64,000 bases of DNA from Streptomyces xanthii (GCF_014621695.1 NZ_CP061281.1:1860001-1924000); one strand, 5' to 3'; positions 26,517-35,602 are shown, counted from the stretch's first letter. The notes: generated from the sequence alone by a model not told the origin. Made by a program: numbers and translations.

Positions 26517-28517
26517 TCAGCGCACCCGGGGGCGCACCGCTGTGAGCACGTATGCGCAGAGCAGCGCGGTGAGCGACAACATGAGCGCAGCACCTACAGG
26601 TTGAACGATCATCCGCACCGCGGCCGCCGCGTAGCGCTCCGCACCGAAGGGCCAGTGCACCAGCGTGAGACCGCTCAGACGGCCTGGAAGCCCCGCGGCC
26701 GTTCGCACAGACGGTCCCTCCAGGGCCTTCTGTACGAGCGGGACGATCACGATCGGCACGGCCACGACGGCGGCGAGCCCGGCGGTGGTGGACCGGAAGA
26801 CCGCGGAGGCCAGGACTCCCGCCCAGGCGCAGGCGACGACGAGGACGAGCCAACTCGCGCTCAACGAGAGCCAGTCGGCGGGGACTTGTGTGAGTTCGCC
26901 GCCGTATACCAGATGGAGCATGGCGGCGTCGCAGGCGATCACGAGGGTTGACATGACGACAGCGGTCGCGGCACCCACGGCCAGCTTGGCCGTGAGCAGT
27001 CCCAGCCGGCGCGGTACGGATCCCCGGTCGATACCGAGGGCGGGGTGGCGGAACTCGTCGCCGAAGGCGAAGGCGCCGAGCAGGCCCGCGCCGAGTGCGG
27101 CGGGGGGCAGGGGCAGCTCGTGCGGCCAGGCGGCGAGCAGGCGCGGCTGCGGTGTGTGTCCGACCCGGGCGAGGAACAGGGAGAGGAGTGCGGACAGGAC
27201 GAGAGCGAGGCCGACGGTCACGTAGCCGGTGGGGATGCCGGTCGCGCGGCGCAGCTCGTAGCGCAGGGGGCGCAGGGGGCTGCGCGCGGACCAGACGGTG
27301 ATGGGCGGCGGCAGGGGCGAGAGGGTGGGGGGCGCCTCTGCGCTGCGGTCGCTGCTGTCCCGGGACGGCTCTTCATCCGTCGCGAGCGCCACGTACTTCG
27401 AGTCCGGCGCGTCCATGGCGCCCTTGTCCTCGTTCGGAGCGGCCGCGGGGGTCGACGGCATACCGGTGGCAGACGTGAACGCGTCTGCCGGAGCCAGCAG
27501 GTTGGCGACCTCGCCCCTGCCGGCGTCGGCCGCACGATGCCCGCCCCCGGGCGGCACTACAAGGCCGCCCTCCGCGCCGTGGCCACGCTCAGGGTCGTTC
27601 GGCCCGACCGGGGATTGCGGAGTCTGCGCGGGGCCCGATTGCGGGCCCGCGTCCCCGATCTCGTCGGCGAGTTGGTGTACCAGGATCCCGTGGCGGAACG
27701 CGGTCTCGCCCACGTCGGCGCAGGTGCTGCCGTACACGGAGAGGCGGCTGCCGTCCTCGGTGACGACCTCGACGGACCGTTTCGCCCTGCGTGCTTCCTT
27801 GGCCAGCAGCACCGCGAGGCGCGCGGCGTGCGGGCTGCGGACGGCGACCCGGGGGCGCAGCCGTGTGCGGGCGAAGGCACTGGCTTCCTGGTCTGCCACG
27901 ACCTTTCCGCCGTCCAGCGAGACGACGTGATCGGCCGCCCGCGCCGCCTCTTTGGGGTCGTCGGTGGTGAACAGCACGGTGCCGCCGAGGTCCGCGTACG
28001 TCCGCAGGGCGCCGTGCAGCCAGCTGCACTCACGGTGCGACAGCCCTTCGGAGGGGCCGTCGAGGACCAGGGTGTGCGGGTCCGCCAGGAGCGCTCCGGC
28101 CAGGCCGAGCCGGCGGTCCATTCCGCGCGACAGCGTGCCGAGGCGCTGATCGCGCAGGCTCACCAGGCCCACGGCCTCCAGCACTTCGTCCGCGCGCTCG
28201 ACGGACACGCCCGTCGCCGCGCACAGCATGCGGAGTTGGCCACGCACCGACCGGGCGGGGTGCCCCGGGACGTCACCGAGCAGGACGCCGACTTCGCGCG
28301 AGGGATGCGGAATGCGGTGCAGCGGGCGTCCTCTGAAGTACGTGATGCCACGGCCCTGTTGCAGTGCGAGCATCAGCCGTACCGCGGTGGTCTTGCCCGC
28401 GCCGCGTGGGCCGAGCAGGGCGGTGACGTATCCTCCGTGCGCCTCGAAGGACACGTCGTCGACGGCAGGCGGGCCCTCCTTACGGGCGTTGCTGGTCAGT
28501 CCGATGGCCTGGATCAT
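26517..28517 (-). CDS. ABC transporter ATPase-permease fusion
   Basis: A 666-residue protein. The N-terminal ABC domain has Walker A GPRGAGKTTAVRL, signature LSRGMDRRLG, and Walker B TLVLDGPSEG, where the usual catalytic Glu after Asp is replaced by Gly. A charged linker of roughly 100 residues (about 300-420) is followed by a six-helix ABC-2-like membrane domain (VTVGLALVLSALLSLFLARV to the SLTALLCAYVLTAV end). Orthologues sit beside whiH in other streptomycetes. The substrate is unknown. The altered Walker B suggests weak or absent ATP hydrolysis. Confidence 0.85.
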   Translation of the reverse strand: MIQAIGLTSNARKEGPPAVDDVSFEAHGGYVTALLGPRGAGKTTAVRLMLALQQGRGITYFRGRPLHRIPHPSREVGVLLGDVPGHPARSVRGQLRMLCAATGVSVERADEVLEAVGLVSLRDQRLGTLSRGMDRRLGLAGALLADPHTLVLDGPSEGLSHRECSWLHGALRTYADLGGTVLFTTDDPKEAARAADHVVSLDGGKVVADQEASAFARTRLRPRVAVRSPHAARLAVLLAKEARRAKRSVEVVTEDGSRLSVYGSTCADVGETAFRHGILVHQLADEIGDAGPQSGPAQTPQSPVGPNDPERGHGAEGGLVVPPGGGHRAADAGRGEVANLLAPADAFTSATGMPSTPAAAPNEDKGAMDAPDSKYVALATDEEPSRDSSDRSAEAPPTLSPLPPPITVWSARSPLRPLRYELRRATGIPTGYVTVGLALVLSALLSLFLARVGHTPQPRLLAAWPHELPLPPAALGAGLLGAFAFGDEFRHPALGIDRGSVPRRLGLLTAKLAVGAATAVVMSTLVIACDAAMLHLVYGGELTQVPADWLSLSASWLVLVVACAWAGVLASAVFRSTTAGLAAVVAVPIVIVPLVQKALEGPSVRTAAGLPGRLSGLTLVHWPFGAERYAAAAVRMIVQPVGAALMLSLTALLCAYVLTAVRPRVR

Positions 28518-28693
28518 CGCTTCTCTCGCAGGAGGGGAGACCGCTCGGCGGCCGGGGCCCGTCCATCGGTCCTACGACAGCGAACCCCGTGGGTACCGCA
28601 GCAAGATAACGCGATATTTCTGGCTTTTCGGGCAGGGAGCGGGCGTGAGTGTCCCTGCTTTGCGGCTCCGTGAGCCGAGTCGGGTCGTACCGG

Positions 28694-29455
28694 TCAGACC
28701 TCGGGGCGCAGCATCGGCGGGTTGAGCAGCGTCGCTCCGCCCGCGCGGAAGAGCTGGGCGGGGCGTCCGCCCTGGCGGGTGGTCGTTCCCCCGGTCGGGA
28801 CGAGGAAGCCGGGCGTGCCGGTCACCTTGCGGTGGAAGTTGCGCGGGTCGAGGGCGACTCCCCACACCGCCTCGTAGACGCGGCGCAGCTCCCCGACGGT
28901 GAACTCCGGCGGGCAGAACGCGGTGGCCAGCGAGGAGTATTCGATCTTCGAGCGGGCGCGCTCGACGCCGTCCGCAAGGATCTGCGCGTGGTCGAAGGCC
29001 AGCGGCGCCGCCTGCTCCCCCTCCCGGCCGAACCCGCTCTGGTTCATCAGCTCCTCGACCGGCGCCCACCGGGCACTGTGTGCGTCGCCGCCTGCCCGGG
29101 GCGCGGGCAGGTCGGGCGCGAGGGCCAGGTGGGCGACGCTGACCACGCGCATCCGCGGATCGCGCTTGGGATCCCCGTACGTCGCGAGCTGCTCCAGGTG
29201 TGCGCCGTTGTCCTGCGCCGGCACGCCCGGGTCGTGGGCGCGCAGGCCGGTCTCCTCGGCCAGCTCCCGGGCTGCCGCCTCCGTCAGGTCCTCGTCGTCC
29301 CGGACGAACCCGCCGGGCAGCGCCCAACGCCCCTGAAAGGGCGGCTCACCTCGCCGTACCGCCAACGCGCACAGGGCGTGGCGGCGCACGGTCAGCACGA
29401 CCAGGTCGACGGTGACAGCGAAGGGCGGGAAGGCCGACGGGTCGTAGGGTGGCAT
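28694..29455 (-). CDS. Nudix domain protein with C-terminal winged helix (NrtR-like)
   Basis: A 253-residue protein. Residues about 15-150 are a Nudix domain with an intact catalytic box (GFVRDDEDLTEAAAREL, then AEETGL). The C-terminal part (EFTVGELRRVYEAVWG, then DPRNFHRKV) is the winged helix of the NrtR family, which represses NAD-cofactor genes and senses ADP-ribose. The intact box leaves open an enzyme, a regulator, or both. The ATG at 29455 lies 6 nt after a TATGAT -10, so the mRNA is probably leaderless. A palindrome fills the promoter spacer, suggesting autoregulation. Confidence 0.85.
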   Translation of the reverse strand: MPPYDPSAFPPFAVTVDLVVLTVRRHALCALAVRRGEPPFQGRWALPGGFVRDDEDLTEAAARELAEETGLRAHDPGVPAQDNGAHLEQLATYGDPKRDPRMRVVSVAHLALAPDLPAPRAGGDAHSARWAPVEELMNQSGFGREGEQAAPLAFDHAQILADGVERARSKIEYSSLATAFCPPEFTVGELRRVYEAVWGVALDPRNFHRKVTGTPGFLVPTGGTTTRQGGRPAQLFRAGGATLLNPPMLRPEV

Positions 29456-29461
29456 GGAACG

Positions 29462-29490
29462 ATCATAGTCGTCTGCCTGACGATAAACAC
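29462..29490 (-). promoter_or_regulatory. leaderless promoter with palindromic operator in the spacer
   Basis: TATGAT (minus, 29462-29467) is a near-consensus -10, 6 nt from the Nudix ATG. The 17 bp directly upstream (29468-29484) form the inverted repeat TCGTC-N5-GACGA. The -35 (GTGTTT) is poor. A repressor on the palindrome would block the promoter. Confidence 0.6.
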
Positions 29491-29563
29491 CTCCTTCCCT
29501 CATCGTCGCCCCACTTCGTGCCCCGCGCCCGCACACGTCCGTCGCGCACGGGTCGCCGGCCGG

Positions 29564-31576
29564 TCAGACCCCCAACTGGAGTCCGTCGGCGGCCTCCTCG
29601 ACCATGGCGAGGCCGAGGCGGGTGACGCGGACCGCGAAGGGTTGCCCTGCCACTTGCAGGCCCGTCATTCCGACCGCCCCGAGGGGCGCGCTGCGCATCG
29701 GTGACAGGGTCACGGTCCGGGCCGGCGCGTCCGGCCTGATGCCCGCGAGCGAGACCAGGAGGTGCACGCCGCCCGCGGCCGCGACGGCGGCGGGTCTGCA
29801 CGCGGCGGGGTGCGGCACCGGGGAGCCGCGCTCGGTCCGCTGCTCCCCCGCGTACATCTCCGGCAGGCGGTAACCGAAGGATTCCGCGGCATCGATCACC
29901 CCTCTGAGCAGGGACGCGGCTTCCTTTTCGTAGCCCGCGGTGGTCAGTCCCGCGACGGCCACCGCCGTCTCGTGGATCCGCACCGCGCCGGAGTGGTGGC
30001 CGAACGGGTTGTACGCCCCTTCCTTGGCGCCGAGGCTCCGCAGTCCCCAACCGGAGTCCAGGGCCGGCCCTCCGAGCAGCCGGGCGAGCTGTTCCGTCTG
30101 CACCTTGTCGAGCAGGCCGGGTGCGGGGGCTCCCGCGCCGAGGAGGCCGGTGTCGAGCAGGTGTGCGGCGCCGCTGCCGAGCTGTGCGATCGGCCGCCCG
30201 TCCGGTGTGCAGGCCGCGGCGGGCCTGCCCCCTCCGAGGTCCTCCACCCAGAAGTCCTCGCGGAAGCGGCGCCGGAGCTCCTCGGCCCATTGGCGCAGCT
30301 CGGCACCGTCGGGTCGGCCGTACGCGTCCAGCAGGTCGGCGCCGAGGACAGCGGCCCGGTGCGCGTGGGCCTGGGTCTCGCAGCGCCGTGGGCCGCCCGG
30401 CCCCGGATCCGGCAGATAGGGATGCTCCCGTTCGACCGCGGTGCGCAGCCAGCGCAGGCACCGCTCCGCGGCGGGGAGCAGTTCGACGACGTCCTGTTCG
30501 GCGAGTCCCCAGCGTCTGGCTTCGGCCAGGAGCACGGGGAATTGGAGGGTGGCTTCGATGCCGGTGCTGCTCGGCGGAAGTTGAGCGCCTGCGTGCCGCA
30601 GAGGCCCTGGAATGCTGCCGAAATCCGGTCCCGGGGAGGCCGATTGAGTGCGGGCGAGCGCACGGAGCGTTCCCGCGGCGAGGCGGGTCCCCAGAGGGAG
30701 AGCCATGCGGGCCGCGGCCAACGCCTCGGCGGGCGCCGGTCCGCAGCGCCAGGGCGCGCCCGCGGCAAGTCGTACGTCCAGCGGGTGCTCCGGGTCGCGC
30801 ACCAGCAGCGCGTGGAGATCATCTACACAGGCCCTCAGAAGGGCGCCCGTGCGTGGGTCGTCCCCCTGGGCCTGCGCCGAACCGAACAGCCGCCGCCCGG
30901 CGCCCGGCGCCGAGCTGCCGCTCCCCGTGTCCGCCCGCAGTTTCAGCTCCACGGTGCGCGAGCCGCCGGGCGGGAGGTCCAGTTCCCAGCGCAGCAGGCC
31001 TGCCGAGGCGAGCGCGTCAGTGGGCGACGGCACGGCGGTCACCACCGCGTATCCGGCGGCCGAGGACCACCGCATCCCCGAGTCGTGGACGCTCGCGGGA
31101 AGTTCGCGGACGATGCTTCCCGCGGCCACCGCGCCGAGTTCGGCAAGGTCCGTGCCCAGGGAGATCTCCAGGGGCAGGCGTAACCGATGCCGAGCCGAGC
31201 TGTGCAGCGTGATCCGCTCGGTGCCGTCGGCGTGACGGACGCGCTCGACGATCACGTCGGGGTCGGGTCCGGCCTCCGGCGAGGCCCGCACCGTCGACAC
31301 GAATCGGGCCCGGTCCGCCGCGATCATGCGGGCCTGCACGGCGAGAGGCTCCCGGCCGCCCACGCGGACCTCACAGCGCGAGAGCAGGCGGCGTCCGCCC
31401 CGGTACACGCCGTCGAGGCCGTGGGCCTTCAGCTGCCCGTGATCCGAGGAGATCGCGAGCCCGGGCAGGGCCACACAGATCAGCGACCCGTGCGTGGACG
31501 GCAGGTCCGCGCTGCGACGCGGTGCCGCGGCCTGCTGCGGTGCACCGGCCGCCCGTCGCTGTTCCCACTCGCCCAT
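29564..31576 (-). CDS. glycogen-debranching-like protein (GDE N-terminal domain plus six-hairpin domain)
   Basis: A 670-residue protein. The N-terminal beta domain (about 30-250, LKAHGLDGVYRGGRRLLSRC) matches the GDE_N_bis layout of amylo-alpha-1,6-glucosidase-like proteins. The C-terminal half is an (alpha/alpha)6 domain with GLRSLGAKEGAYNPFGHHSG, then RIHETAVA. In glycogen-debranching relatives this last block usually reads VWPHDN, so the Asp is replaced by Glu here. No signal peptide is seen. The ATG at 31576 has AGGG 9 nt upstream; an ATG at 31585 is the alternative. Activity is uncertain. Confidence 0.8.
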   Translation of the reverse strand: MGEWEQRRAAGAPQQAAAPRRSADLPSTHGSLICVALPGLAISSDHGQLKAHGLDGVYRGGRRLLSRCEVRVGGREPLAVQARMIAADRARFVSTVRASPEAGPDPDVIVERVRHADGTERITLHSSARHRLRLPLEISLGTDLAELGAVAAGSIVRELPASVHDSGMRWSSAAGYAVVTAVPSPTDALASAGLLRWELDLPPGGSRTVELKLRADTGSGSSAPGAGRRLFGSAQAQGDDPRTGALLRACVDDLHALLVRDPEHPLDVRLAAGAPWRCGPAPAEALAAARMALPLGTRLAAGTLRALARTQSASPGPDFGSIPGPLRHAGAQLPPSSTGIEATLQFPVLLAEARRWGLAEQDVVELLPAAERCLRWLRTAVEREHPYLPDPGPGGPRRCETQAHAHRAAVLGADLLDAYGRPDGAELRQWAEELRRRFREDFWVEDLGGGRPAAACTPDGRPIAQLGSGAAHLLDTGLLGAGAPAPGLLDKVQTEQLARLLGGPALDSGWGLRSLGAKEGAYNPFGHHSGAVRIHETAVAVAGLTTAGYEKEAASLLRGVIDAAESFGYRLPEMYAGEQRTERGSPVPHPAACRPAAVAAAGGVHLLVSLAGIRPDAPARTVTLSPMRSAPLGAVGMTGLQVAGQPFAVRVTRLGLAMVEEAADGLQLGV

Positions 31577-31761
31577 GGGCCTCATCCCTCGAACGCGGCC
31601 GAGCGAAGCGCCGGCGTGCCGCCGGGCTGCCGAACACCTCGGCGGCGCGGCCCGGCCGTCGCTTCCGCCATCCACGTGAACGGCGCGGTCCCGCCGCAAG
31701 TAACGCCCCAGCGCCTCGAAACAACGCCATCGACGGCGGCGCCCGGCGTGTTCGCCCCGGC

Positions 31762-33306
31762 TCATCCCTCGCCCCTCTGACGCTGGTGAACGATGCGGCG
31801 GCGCCCTGAGGGACGGCGCGGCGCACGCGTGCCCGCCCGGCCGGGCCGCGTGCCCGCTCCGGGCCGTCGCTCGCCCCGCCGCCGCAGGGCCGCCTCCAGG
31901 CCACGGGCCGCGCGCGAGACACCCGGATCGACCACGTGCTTCGTGCCCGGGACGAGTGGCTCCGAGGTCTGTTCACCGGAGCCACCCTCTCCTTCGGTGA
32001 TCCCTACGGCCGCCCCTTCTGTAAGCCCTGCAGCCTCCCCTTCTGTGATGCTTGCGACCTCCCTTTCCCTGAAGCCTGTGTCCTCCGCTTCCCTGATGCC
32101 TGCCGCCACCGCTTCCCTGATGCCTGCCGCCTCCGCGTCACCTTCACCTCGATCAACCAAGGGGTCCGAGGCCTCGTCGTGGTCCGCCCGCCGGCCACGC
32201 AGCGAGCGCCGCACCGGCTCGGGGTCCAGGCCCCCCGAGCGGGCCTCGTTGAGCAGACGGGCGAAGACGTAGTCGGGGTCCGCGCCGAGCGCCATCTCCA
32301 GGGCCACGTCCGCCTCGACCGTGTCGCCGAGCGACCAGGCCACCCATCCCGCGAGGGTCAGCGGCGCCGCGGCGTGCTCGCAGTAATCGCCCACACAGCG
32401 TCGGGCCAGCGCGCGCCACAGGCGCAGCGCGCACGCCGCTTCGTCGCCCTCCATCCACTCCGCGGCCCGGTCCCTGGTCTCGCGGTCCTGCAGACCGAGG
32501 ATCAGGACCGCCGCCTCGTCGTGGGCCAGCAGCTCGTCGTCCTTGAGGTCCGCCTCCAGCGCGTCCGGCGCGCTGGAGGCGTCCGCGAGACGGCGCATGC
32601 ACAGCCGCGCCAGATCGAGGGTCTGGGCCTCCACGTCCGCACGCCTGTGCGGACTCAGCATCCTCGGAACAAGGTCCATGGACGCGGCGTCGAGCGCCCT
32701 CTCCTGCTCCGGTCCGAGAGCGGTGACCAACGGAGCGAGGCGTGCCTTGACCTCCTGCTCCGAGGCCCGGACCTGGATGCCCGCGTACGCGGCGGTGGCC
32801 GCCATCACCGAGGTGCCCGGGCCCGTCACCGGATTCCCGTCGGGCGGGCAGCAGTCGGGGCGCACGCAGCAGTAGGACCAGTAGTGATCGGCGGAGAGGC
32901 ACAGGGCTTCCGTCACCGGTACGTCCAGGGCGCCGCAGGCCGTGCGCAGGAGCTGGGCCAGCGGACGCAGCCGCTCCATGGTCAGCCGGCCCGTGCCGGC
33001 GCGTGCGGGTGCCGGGTCCTGGCAGAGGAACGCGATGATGCTGTCGGGCTTGCCGTCGCGGCGCACGCACTCGCCGATCAGGCAGCGCGCGAGCAGGTCC
33101 GCGACGGCAGGCCAGTCCTCGGGCCGGTCGGGGATGCCGAGGCGCACCCGGCCACCGAACCGGCCCTCGTGCAGGGCGACCAGGACGATGCAGTCCTCGG
33201 GCCGGAAGCCGAGCAAGTACGGCAGCGCCTCGGCCAGTTCGCCGGCGGAGCGCAGGGTGATCTTGGCCTCGCCGGTGACGCCGACGGGCTCGCTGTGATT
33301 CGTCAT
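31762..33306 (-). CDS. DUF4192 domain protein
   Basis: A 514-residue protein. Residues about 15-390 form the actinobacterial DUF4192 domain (LPYLLGFRPEDCIVLVAL, YCCVRPDCCPPDGNPVTG, LAGWVAWSLGD), of unknown function. The C-terminal 120 residues are low-complexity, including a six-copy 24-bp tandem repeat coding GIREAVAA/GITEGEAA-like octapeptides, and end in an Arg-rich tail. It is divergent from a RecQ-type helicase, with two DnaA-box sequences between. Any link to DNA is only suggested by that context. Confidence 0.85.
   Translation of the reverse strand: MTNHSEPVGVTGEAKITLRSAGELAEALPYLLGFRPEDCIVLVALHEGRFGGRVRLGIPDRPEDWPAVADLLARCLIGECVRRDGKPDSIIAFLCQDPAPARAGTGRLTMERLRPLAQLLRTACGALDVPVTEALCLSADHYWSYCCVRPDCCPPDGNPVTGPGTSVMAATAAYAGIQVRASEQEVKARLAPLVTALGPEQERALDAASMDLVPRMLSPHRRADVEAQTLDLARLCMRRLADASSAPDALEADLKDDELLAHDEAAVLILGLQDRETRDRAAEWMEGDEAACALRLWRALARRCVGDYCEHAAAPLTLAGWVAWSLGDTVEADVALEMALGADPDYVFARLLNEARSGGLDPEPVRRSLRGRRADHDEASDPLVDRGEGDAEAAGIREAVAAGIREAEDTGFREREVASITEGEAAGLTEGAAVGITEGEGGSGEQTSEPLVPGTKHVVDPGVSRAARGLEAALRRRGERRPGAGTRPGRAGTRAPRRPSGRRRIVHQRQRGEG
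31992..32135 (-). repeat. 24-bp tandem repeat, six copies, in the DUF4192 gene
   Basis: Six 24-bp units (CTTCCCTGATGCCTGCCGCC core, plus strand) run in frame from 31992 to 32135. They encode variable octapeptides such as GIREAVAA. The two right-hand units are nearly identical and the left ones are diverged, a typical pattern of slippage expansion. Confidence 0.88.
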
Positions 33307-33346
33307 GCGAGGACCATGCCGCGGATCACCCGACTCCGGTTCACCC

Positions 33347-33388
33347 TGTGGATAACCCCCATCAGGGACACGTCATGAGTTGTCCACA
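33347..33388. promoter_or_regulatory. pair of DnaA boxes
   Basis: TGTGGATAA (33347-33355, i.e. TTATCCACA on the minus strand) and TTGTCCACA (33380-33388, plus strand) both match DnaA-box consensus; the second is the preferred Streptomyces form. They lie in the 133-bp divergent region between the DUF4192 and recQ genes. Confidence 0.6.
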
Positions 33389-33439
33389 GGTCACGGGGCT
33401 CGTTCGCGCGATGTCGGTGCCATCGGGTTGCATGGGGGC

Positions 33440-35602
33440 ATGAGCAACGAAGACCTGCGGAACGCGGCCGACACCGTACTCGCCCGACTTGTCGGAGACC
33501 CGAGTGGCACCGCCCGGCTGCGCGAGGACCAGTGGCGGGCGATCGAGGCGCTGGTCGCCGACCACAGACGCGCCCTCGTCGTGCAGCGGACCGGCTGGGG
33601 CAAGTCCGCGGTGTACTTCGTGGCCACGGCGCTGCTGCGCGAGCAGGGCAGTGGGCCGACGGTCATCGTCTCGCCGCTGCTCGCCCTCATGCGGAACCAG
33701 GTGGAGGCGGCCGAGCGCGCGGGCATCCGCGCCCGCACGATCAACTCCTCGAACACCGAGGAGTGGGACGCGGTCCGTGCCGAGGTCGCGGCGGGAGAGG
33801 TCGACGTGCTCCTGGTCAGCCCCGAGCGGCTGAACAACCCGGATTTCCGGGACAACGTCCTGCCGCAGCTGGCGGCGGCCACCGGCCTCCTGGTGGTGGA
33901 CGAGGCGCACTGCATCTCGGACTGGGGGCACGACTTCCGTCCCGACTACCGGCGGCTGCGCACCATGCTGGCCGAACTCCCGTCGGGCGTCCCGGTGCTG
34001 GCCACGACGGCGACGGCGAACGCCCGCGTGACGGCCGACGTCGCCGACCAGCTCGGTACGGGCTCCGGCTCCGACGCCCTGGTGCTGCGCGGCCCGCTGG
34101 ATCGCGAGAGTCTCAGCCTCAATGTGCTGGAGCTGCCCGACGCCGCCCACCGGCTGGCCTGGCTCGCCGATCACCTCGACGACCTGCCGGGCTCCGGCAT
34201 CATCTACACGCTCACCGTGGCGGCCGCCGAGGAGGTCACCGCGTACCTGCGGCAGTGCGGTCACACGGTCACCTCGTACACGGGCAAGACGGAGAACGCG
34301 GACCGGCAGCAGGCCGAGGAGGACCTGCTGGCGAACCGGGTGAAGGCGCTCGTGGCGACATCCGCGCTGGGCATGGGTTTCGACAAGCCCGACCTCGGGT
34401 TCGTCGTGCACCTCGGCTCGCCCTCCTCCCCCATCGCCTACTACCAGCAGGTGGGCCGCGCCGGCCGCGGCGTCGAGCACGCCGAGGTACTACTGCTTCC
34501 GGGCAAGGAGGACGAGGCGATCTGGCGCTACTTCGCCTCGCTCGCCTTCCCGCCCGAGGACCAGGTGCGGCGCACGCTGGACGTGCTCGCGGGCTCCGAG
34601 CGGCCGCTGTCCCTGCCGGCGCTGGAACCGCTGGTCGAACTGCGCCGCTCCCGCCTGGAGATCATGCTCAAGGTGCTCGACGTGGACGGCGCGGTGCACC
34701 GGGTGAAGGGCGGCTGGATCTCGACCGGCCGGCCGTGGGTCTACGACACGGAGCGGTACGTGTGGGTGGCCAAGCAGCGCGAGGCCGAGCAGCAGGCCAT
34801 GCGGGACTACGCGACGACGACCGGCTGCCGCATGGAGTTCCTGCGCCGGCAGCTGGACGACGAGGCGGCCGCCCCGTGCGGCCGGTGCGACAACTGCGCG
34901 GGGGCACGGTTCGACGCCGCGGTGTCGCCGCAGGCACTGACCTCGGCCCGCGGTGAGCTGGGGCGCCCCGGCGTGGAGGTGGAGCCCCGGAAGATGTGGC
35001 CCACGGGACTCGCCTCGGTCGGGATCGACCTCAAGGGCCGTATCCCCGCGGGCGAGCAGGCGGCGCCGGGACGGGCGCTCGGCCGCCTCTCGGACATCGG
35101 CTGGGGCAACAGGCTGCGCCCGATGCTCGCGCCCCAGGCACCGGACGGTCCGGTGCCGGACGACGTGGCACGGGCCGTCGTGGAGGTTCTCGCCGACTGG
35201 GCGAAGGGGCCGGGGGGCTGGGCGTCCGGTGACGCCTCGGCTCTGCCACGCCCGGTGGGCGTGGTCACGATGGCCTCGCACACCCGACCGCAGCTCATCG
35301 ACTCCCTGGGCCGGGGCATCGCTCAGGTGGGCCGGATGCCGCTGCTCGGGCAGATCGCGTACGAGCCGGGCAGCGACACGGCGCACATCCCGCGCAGCAA
35401 CAGCGCGCAGCGTCTGCGCGCGCTGGACGGCACCCTGGTTCTGCCGCCGGAGCTGGCGGGCGCGCTCGCCGAAGCCGCGGGGCCGGTACTGCTGGTGGAC
35501 GACTACACCGAGACGGGCTGGACGCTGGCCATGGCCGCGCGGTTGCTGCGCCGGGCCGGCGCCGGGGCGGTGTTGCCGCTGGTCCTGGCCGTCCAGGGCT
35601 GA
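33440..35602 (+). CDS. RecQ-type DNA helicase with C-terminal phosphoribosyltransferase-like domain
   Basis: A 720-residue superfamily 2 helicase. Motif I is TGWGKSAVYF (Lys55), motif II DEAHCISDWGHDFRPDYRRL (154-157 is DEAH), and motif VI YYQQVGRAGRG. A RecQ zinc cluster uses CR(...)CGRCDNC (about 462-484). The last 60 residues form a PRPP-loop-like segment (GPVLLVDDYTETGWT, then RRAGAGAVLPLVLA), as in ComF-type phosphoribosyltransferases. RecQ helicases unwind DNA 3'-5' in repair and replication restart; the role of the added domain is unknown. The ATG at 33440 is chosen over an upstream ATG at 33380, which lies in a DnaA box. Confidence 0.9.
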   Translation: MSNEDLRNAADTVLARLVGDPSGTARLREDQWRAIEALVADHRRALVVQRTGWGKSAVYFVATALLREQGSGPTVIVSPLLALMRNQVEAAERAGIRARTINSSNTEEWDAVRAEVAAGEVDVLLVSPERLNNPDFRDNVLPQLAAATGLLVVDEAHCISDWGHDFRPDYRRLRTMLAELPSGVPVLATTATANARVTADVADQLGTGSGSDALVLRGPLDRESLSLNVLELPDAAHRLAWLADHLDDLPGSGIIYTLTVAAAEEVTAYLRQCGHTVTSYTGKTENADRQQAEEDLLANRVKALVATSALGMGFDKPDLGFVVHLGSPSSPIAYYQQVGRAGRGVEHAEVLLLPGKEDEAIWRYFASLAFPPEDQVRRTLDVLAGSERPLSLPALEPLVELRRSRLEIMLKVLDVDGAVHRVKGGWISTGRPWVYDTERYVWVAKQREAEQQAMRDYATTTGCRMEFLRRQLDDEAAAPCGRCDNCAGARFDAAVSPQALTSARGELGRPGVEVEPRKMWPTGLASVGIDLKGRIPAGEQAAPGRALGRLSDIGWGNRLRPMLAPQAPDGPVPDDVARAVVEVLADWAKGPGGWASGDASALPRPVGVVTMASHTRPQLIDSLGRGIAQVGRMPLLGQIAYEPGSDTAHIPRSNSAQRLRALDGTLVLPPELAGALAEAAGPVLLVDDYTETGWTLAMAARLLRRAGAGAVLPLVLAVQG

